Shown here piece by piece: positions 1 through 7,081 of a DNA stretch of 24,774 bases. Position 1 is the stretch's first letter. Each line of letters opens with the position of its first letter. The stretch comes from JBMTVN01 sp046047235 (lineage in GTDB: Bacteria; Verrucomicrobiota; Verrucomicrobiia; Limisphaerales; JAHDYP01), in assembly GCA_046047235.1 (NCBI GenBank), contig JBJOII010000114.1, forward strand, positions 1-24,774, written 5' to 3'. Both the position numbers and the translations under genes were made by a program. A model generated the notes under the pieces. That model was not told where the DNA came from and searched no databases. It saw only the letters and a list, made by a program, of their open reading frames with translations.

Positions 1-222
1 GTGTATAATTGTGATGCTTCGACTTGGGCGCCGGGAGACATGTTCAGCGCCAACGAGCGGTATTTGGCGCGGCGCACGGATTTCCGGGCAGTGTTTGGTG
101 AGATCTTCCAGCGTTATTTCGGCGATGTGCCATCCTCCCTGGACCGGATCATTCCTGGTTACGATCTGGCGGCGGCAGAGAATCCGGCGAACTTTGTTCA
201 GCTTGGGTTTTTGAATGGCTGA
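1..222 (+). CDS. DUF1501-family protein, C-terminal 73 residues (5' truncated by window edge)
   Basis: The frame is open from the first base and stops with TGA at 220-222, so only the C-terminus is visible and the true start lies upstream. The fragment reads TDFRAVFGEIFQRYFGD, then LDRIIPGY, then a closing FVQLGFLNG. This pattern matches the end of DUF1501 proteins as I know them in Verrucomicrobiota and Planctomycetota. Those are secreted proteins of the sulfatase/alkaline-phosphatase-like fold, usually encoded beside DUF1549/DUF1553 or cytochrome-containing partners. No catalytic residue is present in this fragment, so no activity can be assigned. A 7-nt tandem repeat begins at the last base of the stop codon. 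The identification is from motif memory only; the reading frame itself is secure. Confidence 0.62.
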   Translation: MYNCDASTWAPGDMFSANERYLARRTDFRAVFGEIFQRYFGDVPSSLDRIIPGYDLAAAENPANFVQLGFLNG

Positions 223-271
223 GCGGGAAGCGCAGAGCGCGAAGCGGCAAGCGGGAAGCGCAGAGCGCGGA

Positions 272-316
272 GGGCTATTGCGGCGCGCGGTGTCGCGCCG
301 CAAGGAGAGGGTAGAG
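272..316. repeat. 45-bp composite hairpin repeat, copy 1
   Basis: The core is a perfect 10-bp inverted repeat, TTGCGGCGCG (278-287) and CGCGCCGCAA (294-303), with a 6-nt loop. It is framed by the heptamers AGGGCTA on the left and GGAGAGG on the right. A second copy in the same orientation lies at 1279-1323 and differs at one base, in the loop. Both copies lie downstream of a stop codon, so they could act as terminators or transcript-stabilising structures. No T-tract follows, so an intrinsic terminator is not the obvious reading. Confidence 0.85.
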
Positions 317-337
317 AGGAGAGGGTAGAGGGTTGTC

Positions 338-365
338 TGTCCGCCATAGCCTTGGCGAAGGCGGA
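338..365. repeat. 28-nt hairpin repeat of the TGTCCGCC...GGCGGA type, copy 1
   Basis: Ends TCCGCC (340-345) and GGCGGA (360-365) are complementary. An alternative inner hairpin is GCCTT, GGCG, AAGGC. The same 28-nt element with one base change lies at 10671-10698, and a variant with a different core lies at 424-454. It is embedded in 7-nt repeats in every case. Confidence 0.8.
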
Positions 366-423
366 GGGGCTGAGGGCAAAGCGGGAAGCGGTAAGGGCTG
401 AGCGCAGAGGGCGCAGGGCTGCC

Positions 424-454
424 TGTCCTTCGAAGCTCAAAGAGCGAAGGCGGA
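424..454. repeat. Variant hairpin repeat sharing the TGTCC...GAAGGCGGA ends
   Basis: CCTTC (427-431) pairs with GAAGG (446-450), and inside it GCTC (435-438) pairs with GAGC (442-445) across an AAA loop. The outer ends match the element at 338-365, but the core differs. This suggests one repeat family with interchangeable centres. Confidence 0.7.
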
Positions 455-537
455 GGGGCTGAGGGGTGGGGAGACGGGGCGTGACAAACGGGAGTGAGGG
501 GGGTAATGGATGGGAAGTTCCCGGCGGAGGCGGCCCT

Positions 538-1278
538 ATGAATCCAGCATCTGGTGCTTTGCATTCTAGCTTTCCTGTGACCCATTGGAGTGTGGTTTTG
601 GCGGTAGGGCAGGCGGGTGGTATACGTGGTGAGGAGGCGTTGGAGGAGCTTTTCAGGAGGTATTGGCGGCCGTTGTATTTCTTTATTCGGCGTCGGGGTT
701 ATGGGCGGGAGGAGGCAGAGGATCTGGTGCAGGGATTTTTTGAGCACTTGCTGGTGACGGGGGCGGTTGAGAAAGCGGATCCGGGGCGGGGTCGGTTTCG
801 TTCCTACTTGCTGGGTTGCCTGAATCACTTTTTGGCGAACGCGCGGCAGCGGCAGGGGGCGTTGAAGCGTGGGGGTGGAGTCTTGATGAAGGGGGTTGAG
901 GTGGCGGAAGCGGAGCGGTGGCTGGCGAGGCAGCCGAGTGGTGAGGCTACACCGGACCGGGTGTATGATCGGCAGTGGGCGTTGGCGGTATTGGGGGAGG
1001 GGTTACGTCGGTTGGAGGGGGAGTTTGCGGCTGGGGGTCGGGACGAGCTGTTCCAGAAATTGCGGGTGTATTTACAGGGGGAGGGTTCGGAGGAGAGTTA
1101 TGGGGAGGTTGCGGAGAAGTTGGGTACTTCCGTGGGCACCGTAGCAGTGAGTGTGCATCGGATGCGCAAGCGGTATCGGCAGGTTTTGCGGGCGGTGGTG
1201 TTGGAGACGGTGGGTGATCCGGCGGAAGTGGACGTGGAGCTGGCTGAGTTGTTGGCTGCGCTGAGGGCTGAGGGCTGA
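538..1278 (+). CDS. ECF-type RNA polymerase sigma factor (246 aa)
   Basis: This is probably a DNA-binding sigma subunit that directs RNA polymerase to a specialised promoter set. The N-terminus carries FPVTHWSVVLAVGQ (residues 12-25), which I recognise from a large sigma family in Verrucomicrobiota and Planctomycetota. Region 2 spans about residues 35-105 (LEELFRRYWRPLYFFIRRRG, then EDLVQGFFEHLL and GRFRSYLLGCLNHFL). Region 4, with a helix-turn-helix, lies at about 185-218 (YGEVAEKLGTSVGTVAVSVHRMRKRYR). ATG 538 is preferred because GGAGG (526-530) sits 7 nt upstream and the protein then begins close to the conserved FPVTHW motif; an in-frame ATG at 466 would add repeat-derived residues. The last residues, LRAEG, and the stop are encoded by 7-nt repeats, so the C-terminal end seems to have been rewritten. 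No anti-sigma partner is seen. The next gene downstream encodes a secreted VCBS protein. Confidence 0.85.
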   Translation: MNPASGALHSSFPVTHWSVVLAVGQAGGIRGEEALEELFRRYWRPLYFFIRRRGYGREEAEDLVQGFFEHLLVTGAVEKADPGRGRFRSYLLGCLNHFLANARQRQGALKRGGGVLMKGVEVAEAERWLARQPSGEATPDRVYDRQWALAVLGEGLRRLEGEFAAGGRDELFQKLRVYLQGEGSEESYGEVAEKLGTSVGTVAVSVHRMRKRYRQVLRAVVLETVGDPAEVDVELAELLAALRAEG

Positions 1279-1352
1279 GGGCTATTGCGGCGCGTGGTGT
1301 CGCGCCGCAAGGAGAGGGTAGAGGGTAGAGGGTGGAGGGTAGAGGGTAGAGA
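1260..1352. repeat. 7-nt tandem repeats overlapping the sigma-factor stop codon
   Basis: Heptamers of the GGGCTGA type run through the end of the sigma gene, continue as AGGGCTA, and are interrupted by the 26-nt hairpin at 1285-1310. They then resume as GGAGAGG, GTAGAGG and GTGGAGG units at 1311-1352. The 45-bp composite 1279-1323 is the second copy of the element at 272-316. Confidence 0.85.
1279..1323. repeat. 45-bp composite hairpin repeat, copy 2
   Basis: Perfect 10-bp stem at 1285-1294 and 1301-1310 with a TGGTGT loop. It differs from copy 1 by a single base (T for C at the first loop position). The two copies lie in direct orientation on either side of the sigma-factor gene. Confidence 0.85.
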
Positions 1353-1605
1353 GGAGGGTTCGGTATTTCGGATCAAGGGGGTATTTCTGATGGCGCGCGG
1401 CGGGGTGCGGGTTCCGTTCTGACCTTTGACCCGAGGTTTTTCTTCTTTGCCCTGCAGCGCGGGTGAGGGGGCGGGGCATTTTCTGCGGGGAGGTTGTTAA
1501 TGATGGCGGGTGGATTGTGAAGAGAAGTAGTGAGGGCGGGATGTGTTGCGGTCGTTCTCCTGTCCGGGTGTTTAGCCAGCTAATCCTCAACCCAGGCAGG
1601 TGAGC
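1353..1605. other. Gene-free stretch upstream of the large VCBS protein
   Basis: Apart from a short TTCGG-type repeat at 1359-1374 (TTCGGTATTTCGGATC, related to copies at 10725 and 19834), nothing recognisable is seen. A promoter for the gene starting at 1606 is expected here, but I could not identify -35 or -10 boxes with any confidence. GGCAGG (1595-1600), just upstream of ATG 1606, is the likely ribosome binding site. Confidence 0.5.
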
Positions 1606-3144
1606 ATGAAGCAGCATGTGATCGTGGTGGTTTGTTTTGTTTGGTTCGCAACGATGTTGGAGGTGGGGGCGATGGGGGTTGAAATCAGCCCGGGGTCGGC
1701 GGTGGCGAGTCTCAATGGGAGTGCGACATTCACGGCGAAGCTACGTGGTGCGGTGCTGCCGGTAACCTATCTATGGCATCATGGAGGGGTTCCGATTGAT
1801 TTGGCCACGAATCCTACGGCCGGGCAGATGCGGTTGGTGGTATCGGGTATAACCGGGGTGGATGCGGGGGAGTATTCCGTGCTGGTGACGGACCAGGTGG
1901 GGGTAGTGATGAGCGAACCGGCTCAACTGTCTGTGGACGGGACTTTTAGAAAAGTCACGGAGGGGGTGTTGGTGGAGGATGTGGAGCCGTCGACCGGATG
2001 TATTTGGGGGGATGCGGATGGGGATGGGGATCTCGATGTATTCGTGACGAATTCGGGTGGTCAGTATCCGAACAGCCTGTATGAGAATTTGGGTGGGGGT
2101 GAATTCAGGAGAGTCGATACAGTGGTTGATGATTTGCCGGCCCATTGGACGTGGAGTGGGGCGTGGGCGGACGTGGACAACGACGGGGATCTGGATTTGT
2201 TCGTGATGCATCCGTCCGGTTCGAGTTTTGGGTCATCCATGGGTCTTGCGCTGTATCGCAACGACGGGGGCTGGAATTTCGTGGCGGTGAGGAGTGTGCT
2301 GACGACGATCAACAGACTCTGGACGGATCTTGCGCTGGTGGATTTTGACCGGGACGGGTGGCTGGATGTTTTTGCGACGACGCAGTCGGTTGTGGGCGGG
2401 GCCTTTGACGGAAACTCCTTTTTTCATGGTTTAGGGAATGGGGATTTTGGGGCATGGACGGCGGCTGAAGTGGGAGCGGTATTGGCTGTGGTCAGCAAGA
2501 CGGCTGGAGCCATGTGGTGTGATGTGGATTTGGATGGGGACATGGATCTGTATGTGTCGAAGTACGATGGAGCGAGGAATTATTTGTATCGCAACGACGG
2601 GGGTAGGTTGAGTGCGGTGACGGCGGGGAGTCTGCCGGCGAGCCGGTCTACTTGGGGAGCGGCGTGGGTGGATGTGAACGGGGACGGTCTTTTTGACCTG
2701 GTGACGGGTGGGGAATCGGGGACGAACAGCCTGCATTTGAACCGGGGTGATTGGGTATTCGAGGATGTGACGGTGGAGAGCGGTTTTGAGTTGTCGGGGT
2801 CGGTCTACAACTTTGCGGTGGGGGATTATGACAATGATGGGGACACGGACATTTACGTGCCGGTGTATGACGGGTTGGATGCGATGTTTGTGAACCGTGG
2901 GGATGGGGTCTTTGACCGGGTGGACGTTGGGAGTCCATTGACGGAGGCGCAGAAGAACTCGGCGGTGTGGGTGGATTTTGATGGGGATGGTTTGCTGGAT
3001 TTGTCGATGGCATGCGGGGATGTCCAGCCGATGAAGAATTTGTTGTTCAGGAATGGTCTGGGAGGGGGGGCAATGGGAACCACTGGATCAAGTTCAAGCT
3101 GGTTGGCAGTCAATCCAATGCATCGGCGATTGGGGCGCGGGTGA
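1606..3144 (+). CDS. Secreted Ig/VCBS (FG-GAP) repeat protein, 5' part of a frameshifted gene
   Basis: ATG 1606 is chosen because GGCAGG lies 5 nt upstream; an in-frame GTG at 1600 is possible. The N-terminus MKQHVIVVVCFVWFATM is a signal peptide. An Ig-like domain follows at about residues 24-110 (YLWHHGGVPID, then DAGEYSVLVTD). At least seven VCBS/FG-GAP calcium-binding loops come next, such as DADGDGDLDVF, DVDNDGDLDLF, DVDLDGDMDLY, DYDNDGDTDIY and DFDGDGLLDL. These build beta-propeller-like folds on secreted or surface proteins. Close to the G7 run at 3064-3070 the frame goes wrong: after LFRNGLGGG it reads a meaningless tail to a stop at 3144. The expected NGNHWIKFKLVG continues in another frame. 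With one extra G the gene would read on to 5171, giving about 1188 residues. Ligand and role are unknown. Confidence 0.85.
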   Translation: MKQHVIVVVCFVWFATMLEVGAMGVEISPGSAVASLNGSATFTAKLRGAVLPVTYLWHHGGVPIDLATNPTAGQMRLVVSGITGVDAGEYSVLVTDQVGVVMSEPAQLSVDGTFRKVTEGVLVEDVEPSTGCIWGDADGDGDLDVFVTNSGGQYPNSLYENLGGGEFRRVDTVVDDLPAHWTWSGAWADVDNDGDLDLFVMHPSGSSFGSSMGLALYRNDGGWNFVAVRSVLTTINRLWTDLALVDFDRDGWLDVFATTQSVVGGAFDGNSFFHGLGNGDFGAWTAAEVGAVLAVVSKTAGAMWCDVDLDGDMDLYVSKYDGARNYLYRNDGGRLSAVTAGSLPASRSTWGAAWVDVNGDGLFDLVTGGESGTNSLHLNRGDWVFEDVTVESGFELSGSVYNFAVGDYDNDGDTDIYVPVYDGLDAMFVNRGDGVFDRVDVGSPLTEAQKNSAVWVDFDGDGLLDLSMACGDVQPMKNLLFRNGLGGGAMGTTGSSSSWLAVNPMHRRLGRG

Positions 3145-5171
3145 CTGTGGCGGCGACGATTGGGGGTGAGGAGAAGCTGCAGGTGCAGCAGGTAGCGAGC
3201 AGCTATGCGGTTGGGGTGCCGGGAGTGCTGCATTTTGGTTTGGGGGATGCGGCGCAGGTGAACTGGGTGCGGGTGGAGTGGCCGTCGGGAAACGTCTATG
3301 AGTGGGGGAGTTTTACGTCGGGCCAGACGCGGGAACTGCGGGAGGTGAGTATGATCAGGCCGGTGAAGCCTTCGGTGAGTCCTGGTGGTCGGGTGGTGCT
3401 GGCGGTGTCGTCCACGGGTGCGACGCAGTGGTATCACGACGGGGAGGAGTTGGTCGGGCAGACTGGGGTCCGGCTGGTGTTGGAGGGGGCGACGGCTGAT
3501 TTTGAGGGGCGTTACAGCGTGGTGATGACGCGTTCGGGGGTGACTACGACCAACCACACCTATTTGAGGGTGGATGATACGTTTACAAAGGTGACGGACT
3601 CCTCTGTGTCGGAGGGGAGTGCTGCGGCTTGGGGGGCGAACTTTGTGGATATTGAGGGGGATGGGGATTTGGATCTGGTGGTGTGGAACGGGGCGATTGC
3701 GGATTCTCTCGAGCAGAATGTGGCCTACGAGAATGATGGGAGCGGGGGGTATACCCGGGTTACTGCGGGTGATTTGTCCGGGTCGTGGGGTATGTGGGGT
3801 GGGGGTGCTTTTGGTGATTTGGACAATGACGGTGACGTGGATGCGGTGGCGGTGAACTTTGAGTCGTGGCCGAATCGTCCACTGGATTTATTCTTGAGTG
3901 ATGGTGGGTGGGCTTTGAGTCGGTTCCAGGGGGCTGATCCGCTCGTGACTGAGTCTACCGCTGGGTATCCTTCATTGGCCGACATGGATGGAGATGGAAT
4001 TTTGGATGTTGCGGTGGGTTGTGGTTCGGGATCAGTGGCGAAGACGCATTTATTCCGCGGGTTGGGAGGTGGGCGTTTTGAGCAGGTATTGAGCGGTGTG
4101 GTGGTGGAGGATTGGGTGGCTGGGGCGGAGTCCTTGGCGTGGGGGGATCTGGATGATGACGGGGATCCCGATTTGGTCGTTTGCGACTTTCAGGGTAGGA
4201 AGATTCTGGCCTATTGGAATGTGGGAGGGGGTCGATTTGAGCGTGTGGTGGAGGGGCCGTTGGCGACCGTGAGTGGTGGTGCTTTGGTGGCGGCGTTTGG
4301 GGATTACGACAACGACCTGCGGATGGACTTGTTTGTGAGCAACTATGCGGGTGTGAGCTGGTTGTTTCACAATGAGGGAGGCGGGGAGTTTAGCGTGACG
4401 GAGATGAAGACGGGGGCGGCGACGGGGTATGCGGCATGGGGGGATTACGACAACGACGGGGATTTGGATCTGATGGTGGCGACGGGGCAGGCGAATGCGC
4501 AGCCGAACCTGCTTTACCGGAACGAGGCTGGAGTCTTGTTGAGGGTGGATATCGGGAGTCCGAGCAGTGAGTTGGCGAGGACCGGGCCGGTGGTGTTTGG
4601 TGATATAGACAATGACGGTGATCTGGATTTGTTTGAGGGAAACATGAGTGGGGAGCGGGACGCGCTTTATAGGAACAATGGTAATAGCAATCATTGGTTA
4701 CTGGTGAACTTGCGCGGCACGACATCGAACCGAAGCGCGATTGGTGCGAGAGTGGTGGTTCGTTATGTTGAGGAGCGGGTGGAGAGGCGCCAGATGCGGG
4801 AGTTGTTTGGGGGGAACCGCAGCCAGCAGGATCCCAGGGCGCACTTCGGGTTCGGGGCTTATGGCGGCTTGGTGGATCTGGAGGTGCTTTGGCCCTCGGG
4901 GAGCCGTCAACTGGTGAGTGGCGTGGCGGTCGACCAGATCCTGGAGGTGGTGGAGCCGTTTGCACCGGAGCTGGCCGGGCATATTCTGGGTGAGGGCAGG
5001 TTTGAGCTTCAGTTTCGAACGGAGGGCGCGAAGCAGTATGCGATTCAGGAGTCAGCTGACCTAGTGATCTGGACGACTGTGGCGGTGGTTACTGGGAACG
5101 GGGACACGGTGGCTTGGCAGGATTCTGCACCTGCGGAGGAGCGTTGTTTCTACCGTGTTCAGCCGCGATAG
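3012..5171 (+). CDS. Secreted VCBS/ASPIC repeat protein, 3' part of the same frameshifted gene
   Basis: The start at 3012 is only the first ATG in this frame. Meaningful sequence begins after the G run at 3064-3070, so this is best read as the continuation of the gene from 1606. It opens with an ASPIC/UnbV-type domain (NHWIKFKLVG, SNASAIGARVTV, then WVRVEWPSGNVYEW). A second Ig-like domain (TQWYHDGEELVG, then DFEGRYSVVMT), a second set of about seven VCBS loops (DIEGDGDLDLV to DIDNDGDLDLF) and a second ASPIC domain (NHWLLVNLRG, SNRSAIGARVVV, VLWPSGSRQLV) follow. The final 50 residues (AIQESADLVIWTTV, then CFYRV) form a small module common at the ends of Verrucomicrobial secreted proteins; a similar one ends the protease at 11094. 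The whole Ig-VCBS-ASPIC unit is thus duplicated. Its stop lies 9 bp from the converging P-II gene. Confidence 0.82.
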   Translation: MRGCPADEEFVVQEWSGRGGNGNHWIKFKLVGSQSNASAIGARVTVAATIGGEEKLQVQQVASSYAVGVPGVLHFGLGDAAQVNWVRVEWPSGNVYEWGSFTSGQTRELREVSMIRPVKPSVSPGGRVVLAVSSTGATQWYHDGEELVGQTGVRLVLEGATADFEGRYSVVMTRSGVTTTNHTYLRVDDTFTKVTDSSVSEGSAAAWGANFVDIEGDGDLDLVVWNGAIADSLEQNVAYENDGSGGYTRVTAGDLSGSWGMWGGGAFGDLDNDGDVDAVAVNFESWPNRPLDLFLSDGGWALSRFQGADPLVTESTAGYPSLADMDGDGILDVAVGCGSGSVAKTHLFRGLGGGRFEQVLSGVVVEDWVAGAESLAWGDLDDDGDPDLVVCDFQGRKILAYWNVGGGRFERVVEGPLATVSGGALVAAFGDYDNDLRMDLFVSNYAGVSWLFHNEGGGEFSVTEMKTGAATGYAAWGDYDNDGDLDLMVATGQANAQPNLLYRNEAGVLLRVDIGSPSSELARTGPVVFGDIDNDGDLDLFEGNMSGERDALYRNNGNSNHWLLVNLRGTTSNRSAIGARVVVRYVEERVERRQMRELFGGNRSQQDPRAHFGFGAYGGLVDLEVLWPSGSRQLVSGVAVDQILEVVEPFAPELAGHILGEGRFELQFRTEGAKQYAIQESADLVIWTTVAVVTGNGDTVAWQDSAPAEERCFYRVQPR

Positions 5172-5180
5172 TCGTCCGGT

Positions 5181-5519
5181 TTAGACGGCGCTGTCGCCGC
5201 GTTCTTCGGTGCGGATGCGGACGACGTCCTCGAGGGCGGTGACGAAAATTTTGCCGTCGCCGATTTTGCCGGTTTTGCCGGCTTGGATGATGGCGGCGAT
5301 GGCGGGTTCGACCTGGTCGTTGGCGACGACCGTTTCGATTTTGATCTTGGGGAGGAAATCGACCGTGTATTCGCTGCCGCGGTAGATTTCCGTGTGGCCT
5401 TTTTGCCGGCCGTAGCCTTTGACCTCGCTGACGGTCATGCCGAGGATGCCGAGGTCGTGGAGGGCGGCTTTGACGTCGTTGAGTTTGAAGGGTTTGATGA
5501 TGGCTTCGATTTTTTTCAT
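5181..5519 (-). CDS. glnK: P-II family nitrogen regulatory protein (112 aa)
   Basis: This is a small trimeric signalling protein that senses 2-oxoglutarate and ATP/ADP and, in the best-known systems, binds and closes the ammonium channel. The sequence is full length and very canonical: MKKIEAIIKPFKLNDVK at the start, the T-loop KGHTEIYRGSEY with Tyr51 (the site uridylylated in enterobacterial P-II), the B-loop TGKIGDGKIF (83-92), and the C-loop RIRTEERG (101-108). It lies 20 bp downstream of the amt stop on the same strand, so both are likely in one transcript. The usual order in proteobacteria is glnK then amtB; here it is reversed. The context supports the GlnK name over GlnB, but the sequence alone does not distinguish them. 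No clear Shine-Dalgarno is seen before ATG 5519. Confidence 0.95.
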   Translation of the reverse strand: MKKIEAIIKPFKLNDVKAALHDLGILGMTVSEVKGYGRQKGHTEIYRGSEYTVDFLPKIKIETVVANDQVEPAIAAIIQAGKTGKIGDGKIFVTALEDVVRIRTEERGDSAV

Positions 5520-5539
5520 GGGTATGTGGGGGTATGGGT

Positions 5540-6964
5540 TTAGTCGGTGTAGGCGCGTTCGCCGTGTTCGGTGAGGTCGAGGCCGATGGATTCGGCTTCG
5601 GGGTCGACGCGGAGGCCGATGGTGGCATCGATGAGTTTGAGGAGGACGAGGGAGACGATACCGCCGAGGGCGGCGGTGACGAGGACGCCGATGAGTTGGT
5701 TGACGAACTGGGAGGGGCTACCGGCGAGGGAGATGGTTTGGTCGGCTTTGGTGAACGTATCGGCGATGGCGGGGTTGACCTTGGGGTTAGCGAGGAAACC
5801 GAGCATGAGCATGCCGACGATGGATCCGAGGCCATGGACGCCGAAGACGTCGAGGGAATCGTCGTAGTGGAAGATATATTTGAGTTTGGTGACGGCGTAG
5901 TAGCAGACCGTGCCACCGGCGAAGCCGATGAGGCAGGCAGCGGGGATGGAGACGAAGCCTGAGGCTGGGGTGATGGTGGCGAGGCCGGCGACCATACCGG
6001 AGACGACGCCGAGGACGCTGGGTTTACCTTTGAGTTTCCATTCGATGGCGGCCCAGGCGAGGGCGGCGCTGGAGGCGGAGAAGTGGGTGGCGGCGAAGGC
6101 GCTGGTGGCGAGTTCTCCGGCGCCGAGGGCACTGCCGGCGTTGAAGCCGAACCAGCCGACCCAGAGGAGGCCGGTGCCGATGACGGAGAAGACGACGTTA
6201 TGGGGCATCATGGGTTCTTCGGGGAAGCCTTCGCGTTTACCGAGGACGATGGCGCAGACGAGGGCGGAGACGCCGGAGCTGATATGGACGACTGTGCCGC
6301 CGGCGAAGTCGAGGACGGGGATGGAGCCACCGGAGGCCCAATTGAAGAGGCCGCCTTGACCCCAGACCATATGGCAGAGGGGGAGGTAGACGAGGGTGGC
6401 CCAGAAGAGCATGAAGACGACGTAGGCGCTGAAGCGCATGCGTTCGGCGACGGCGCCGCTGATGAGGGCGGGGGTAATGATGACGAACATCATTTGGAAG
6501 AGCATGAAGCTTTGGTGGGAGATGGTGCCGGCGTAGTCGGGGTTGGGGGCGGTGCCGACGTTGTCGAGGAAGAGGTGGGTAAAGGGGTTGCCGAAGAAGG
6601 CGTTGCCTTCGGCGAAGGCGGTGCTGTAGCCGAAGGTCATCCAGAGGAGGGACATGAGGGCCATGAGGATGAGGCTATGCATCATGGTGGAGAGGACGTT
6701 TTTGCGTCGGACGAGGCCGCCGTAGAAGAGGACGAGGCCCGGGGCGGTCATCATGAGGACGAGGGCGGAGCTGACGAGCATCCAGCCATTGTCACCGGCA
6801 TCGACGGCGGGTGGGGGATCGATCTGGATGGAGGTGGGGGCGGAGATGGAGGTTTCGGTGCTGGCGGCGTTTAGCGAGGGGGCTGCGAGGAGGAGGGGGA
6901 GGATGAGCAGGGTGAGCAAGCTGAGGGCTGCACGCAGCTTGCGGGTATATGCTGAGGGACTCAT
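5540..6964 (-). CDS. amt: Amt-family ammonium transporter (474 aa)
   Basis: Inner-membrane channel for ammonium/ammonia uptake. A signal-peptide-like N-terminus (RKLRAALSLLTLLILPLLLAAPS) and a short polar linker precede the conserved core that starts near residue 57 (DNGWMLVSSALVLMMTAPGLVLFYGGLVRRKNVL). The two pore histidines are present: His227 in DFAGGTVVHISSG and His377 in DVFGVHGLGSIVG. NPDYAGTISHQSFMLFQMMF and the C-terminal DATIGLRVDPEAESIGLDLTEHGERAY are also typical; the latter is the cytosolic tail that contacts P-II. ATG 6964 is preferred because it gives a clean signal peptide; a TTG at 7003 would add 13 residues with no family support. The gene is followed 20 bp later by the P-II gene, so uptake and its regulator are probably co-transcribed. 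No NtrC or sigma-54 site was recognised in the 117-bp gap upstream. Confidence 0.95.
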   Translation of the reverse strand: MSPSAYTRKLRAALSLLTLLILPLLLAAPSLNAASTETSISAPTSIQIDPPPAVDAGDNGWMLVSSALVLMMTAPGLVLFYGGLVRRKNVLSTMMHSLILMALMSLLWMTFGYSTAFAEGNAFFGNPFTHLFLDNVGTAPNPDYAGTISHQSFMLFQMMFVIITPALISGAVAERMRFSAYVVFMLFWATLVYLPLCHMVWGQGGLFNWASGGSIPVLDFAGGTVVHISSGVSALVCAIVLGKREGFPEEPMMPHNVVFSVIGTGLLWVGWFGFNAGSALGAGELATSAFAATHFSASSAALAWAAIEWKLKGKPSVLGVVSGMVAGLATITPASGFVSIPAACLIGFAGGTVCYYAVTKLKYIFHYDDSLDVFGVHGLGSIVGMLMLGFLANPKVNPAIADTFTKADQTISLAGSPSQFVNQLIGVLVTAALGGIVSLVLLKLIDATIGLRVDPEAESIGLDLTEHGERAYTD

Positions 6965-7081
6965 GAGGCGCAAATTGACACCAAATGAGGGGTGGGTTGT
7001 CAATCGTCTGGGGTGGGGAGATGTGGTGGGGTCGGCGGAGGGTTAAGGTTTACGGTGGGTTGGAGGTGTTGCCGGGGTGGG

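Larger units (their letters stand above)
222..465. repeat. Intergenic repeat cluster: 7-nt tandem repeats with three hairpin elements
   Basis: No gene is seen between 223 and 537. From 222 to 277 the sequence is eight consecutive heptamers of the AGCGSVR/AGGGCTA type (for example AGCGGGA, AGCGCAG). A hairpin follows at 278-303, then heptamers GGAGAGG/GTAGAGA at 304-338. Next come a second hairpin element (338-365), more heptamers (366-421) and a third hairpin element (424-454). The remainder up to 537 holds only the ribosome-binding region of the sigma-factor gene. Open frames crossing this stretch are by-products of its low complexity. Confidence 0.85.

Noticed and set aside
466..540. Upstream start for the sigma factor at 466
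   Set aside because: It would add residues read from repeat-adjacent DNA; ATG 538 has GGAGG 7 nt upstream and fits the family N-terminus.
3012..3064. An independent gene starting at ATG 3012
   Set aside because: The first 17 or so residues have no family match and no signal peptide; the sequence makes sense only as a continuation of the frame from 1606.
5089..6132. 347-codon minus-strand open frame across the P-II and amt genes
   Set aside because: Proline/serine/alanine-rich shadow in a different frame from both genes; the real frames carry complete family motifs.
6965..7081. A nitrogen-responsive riboswitch or sigma-54 promoter upstream of amt
   Set aside because: No GG-N10-GC pair at the right spacing nor a recognisable RNA structure could be supported by eye.
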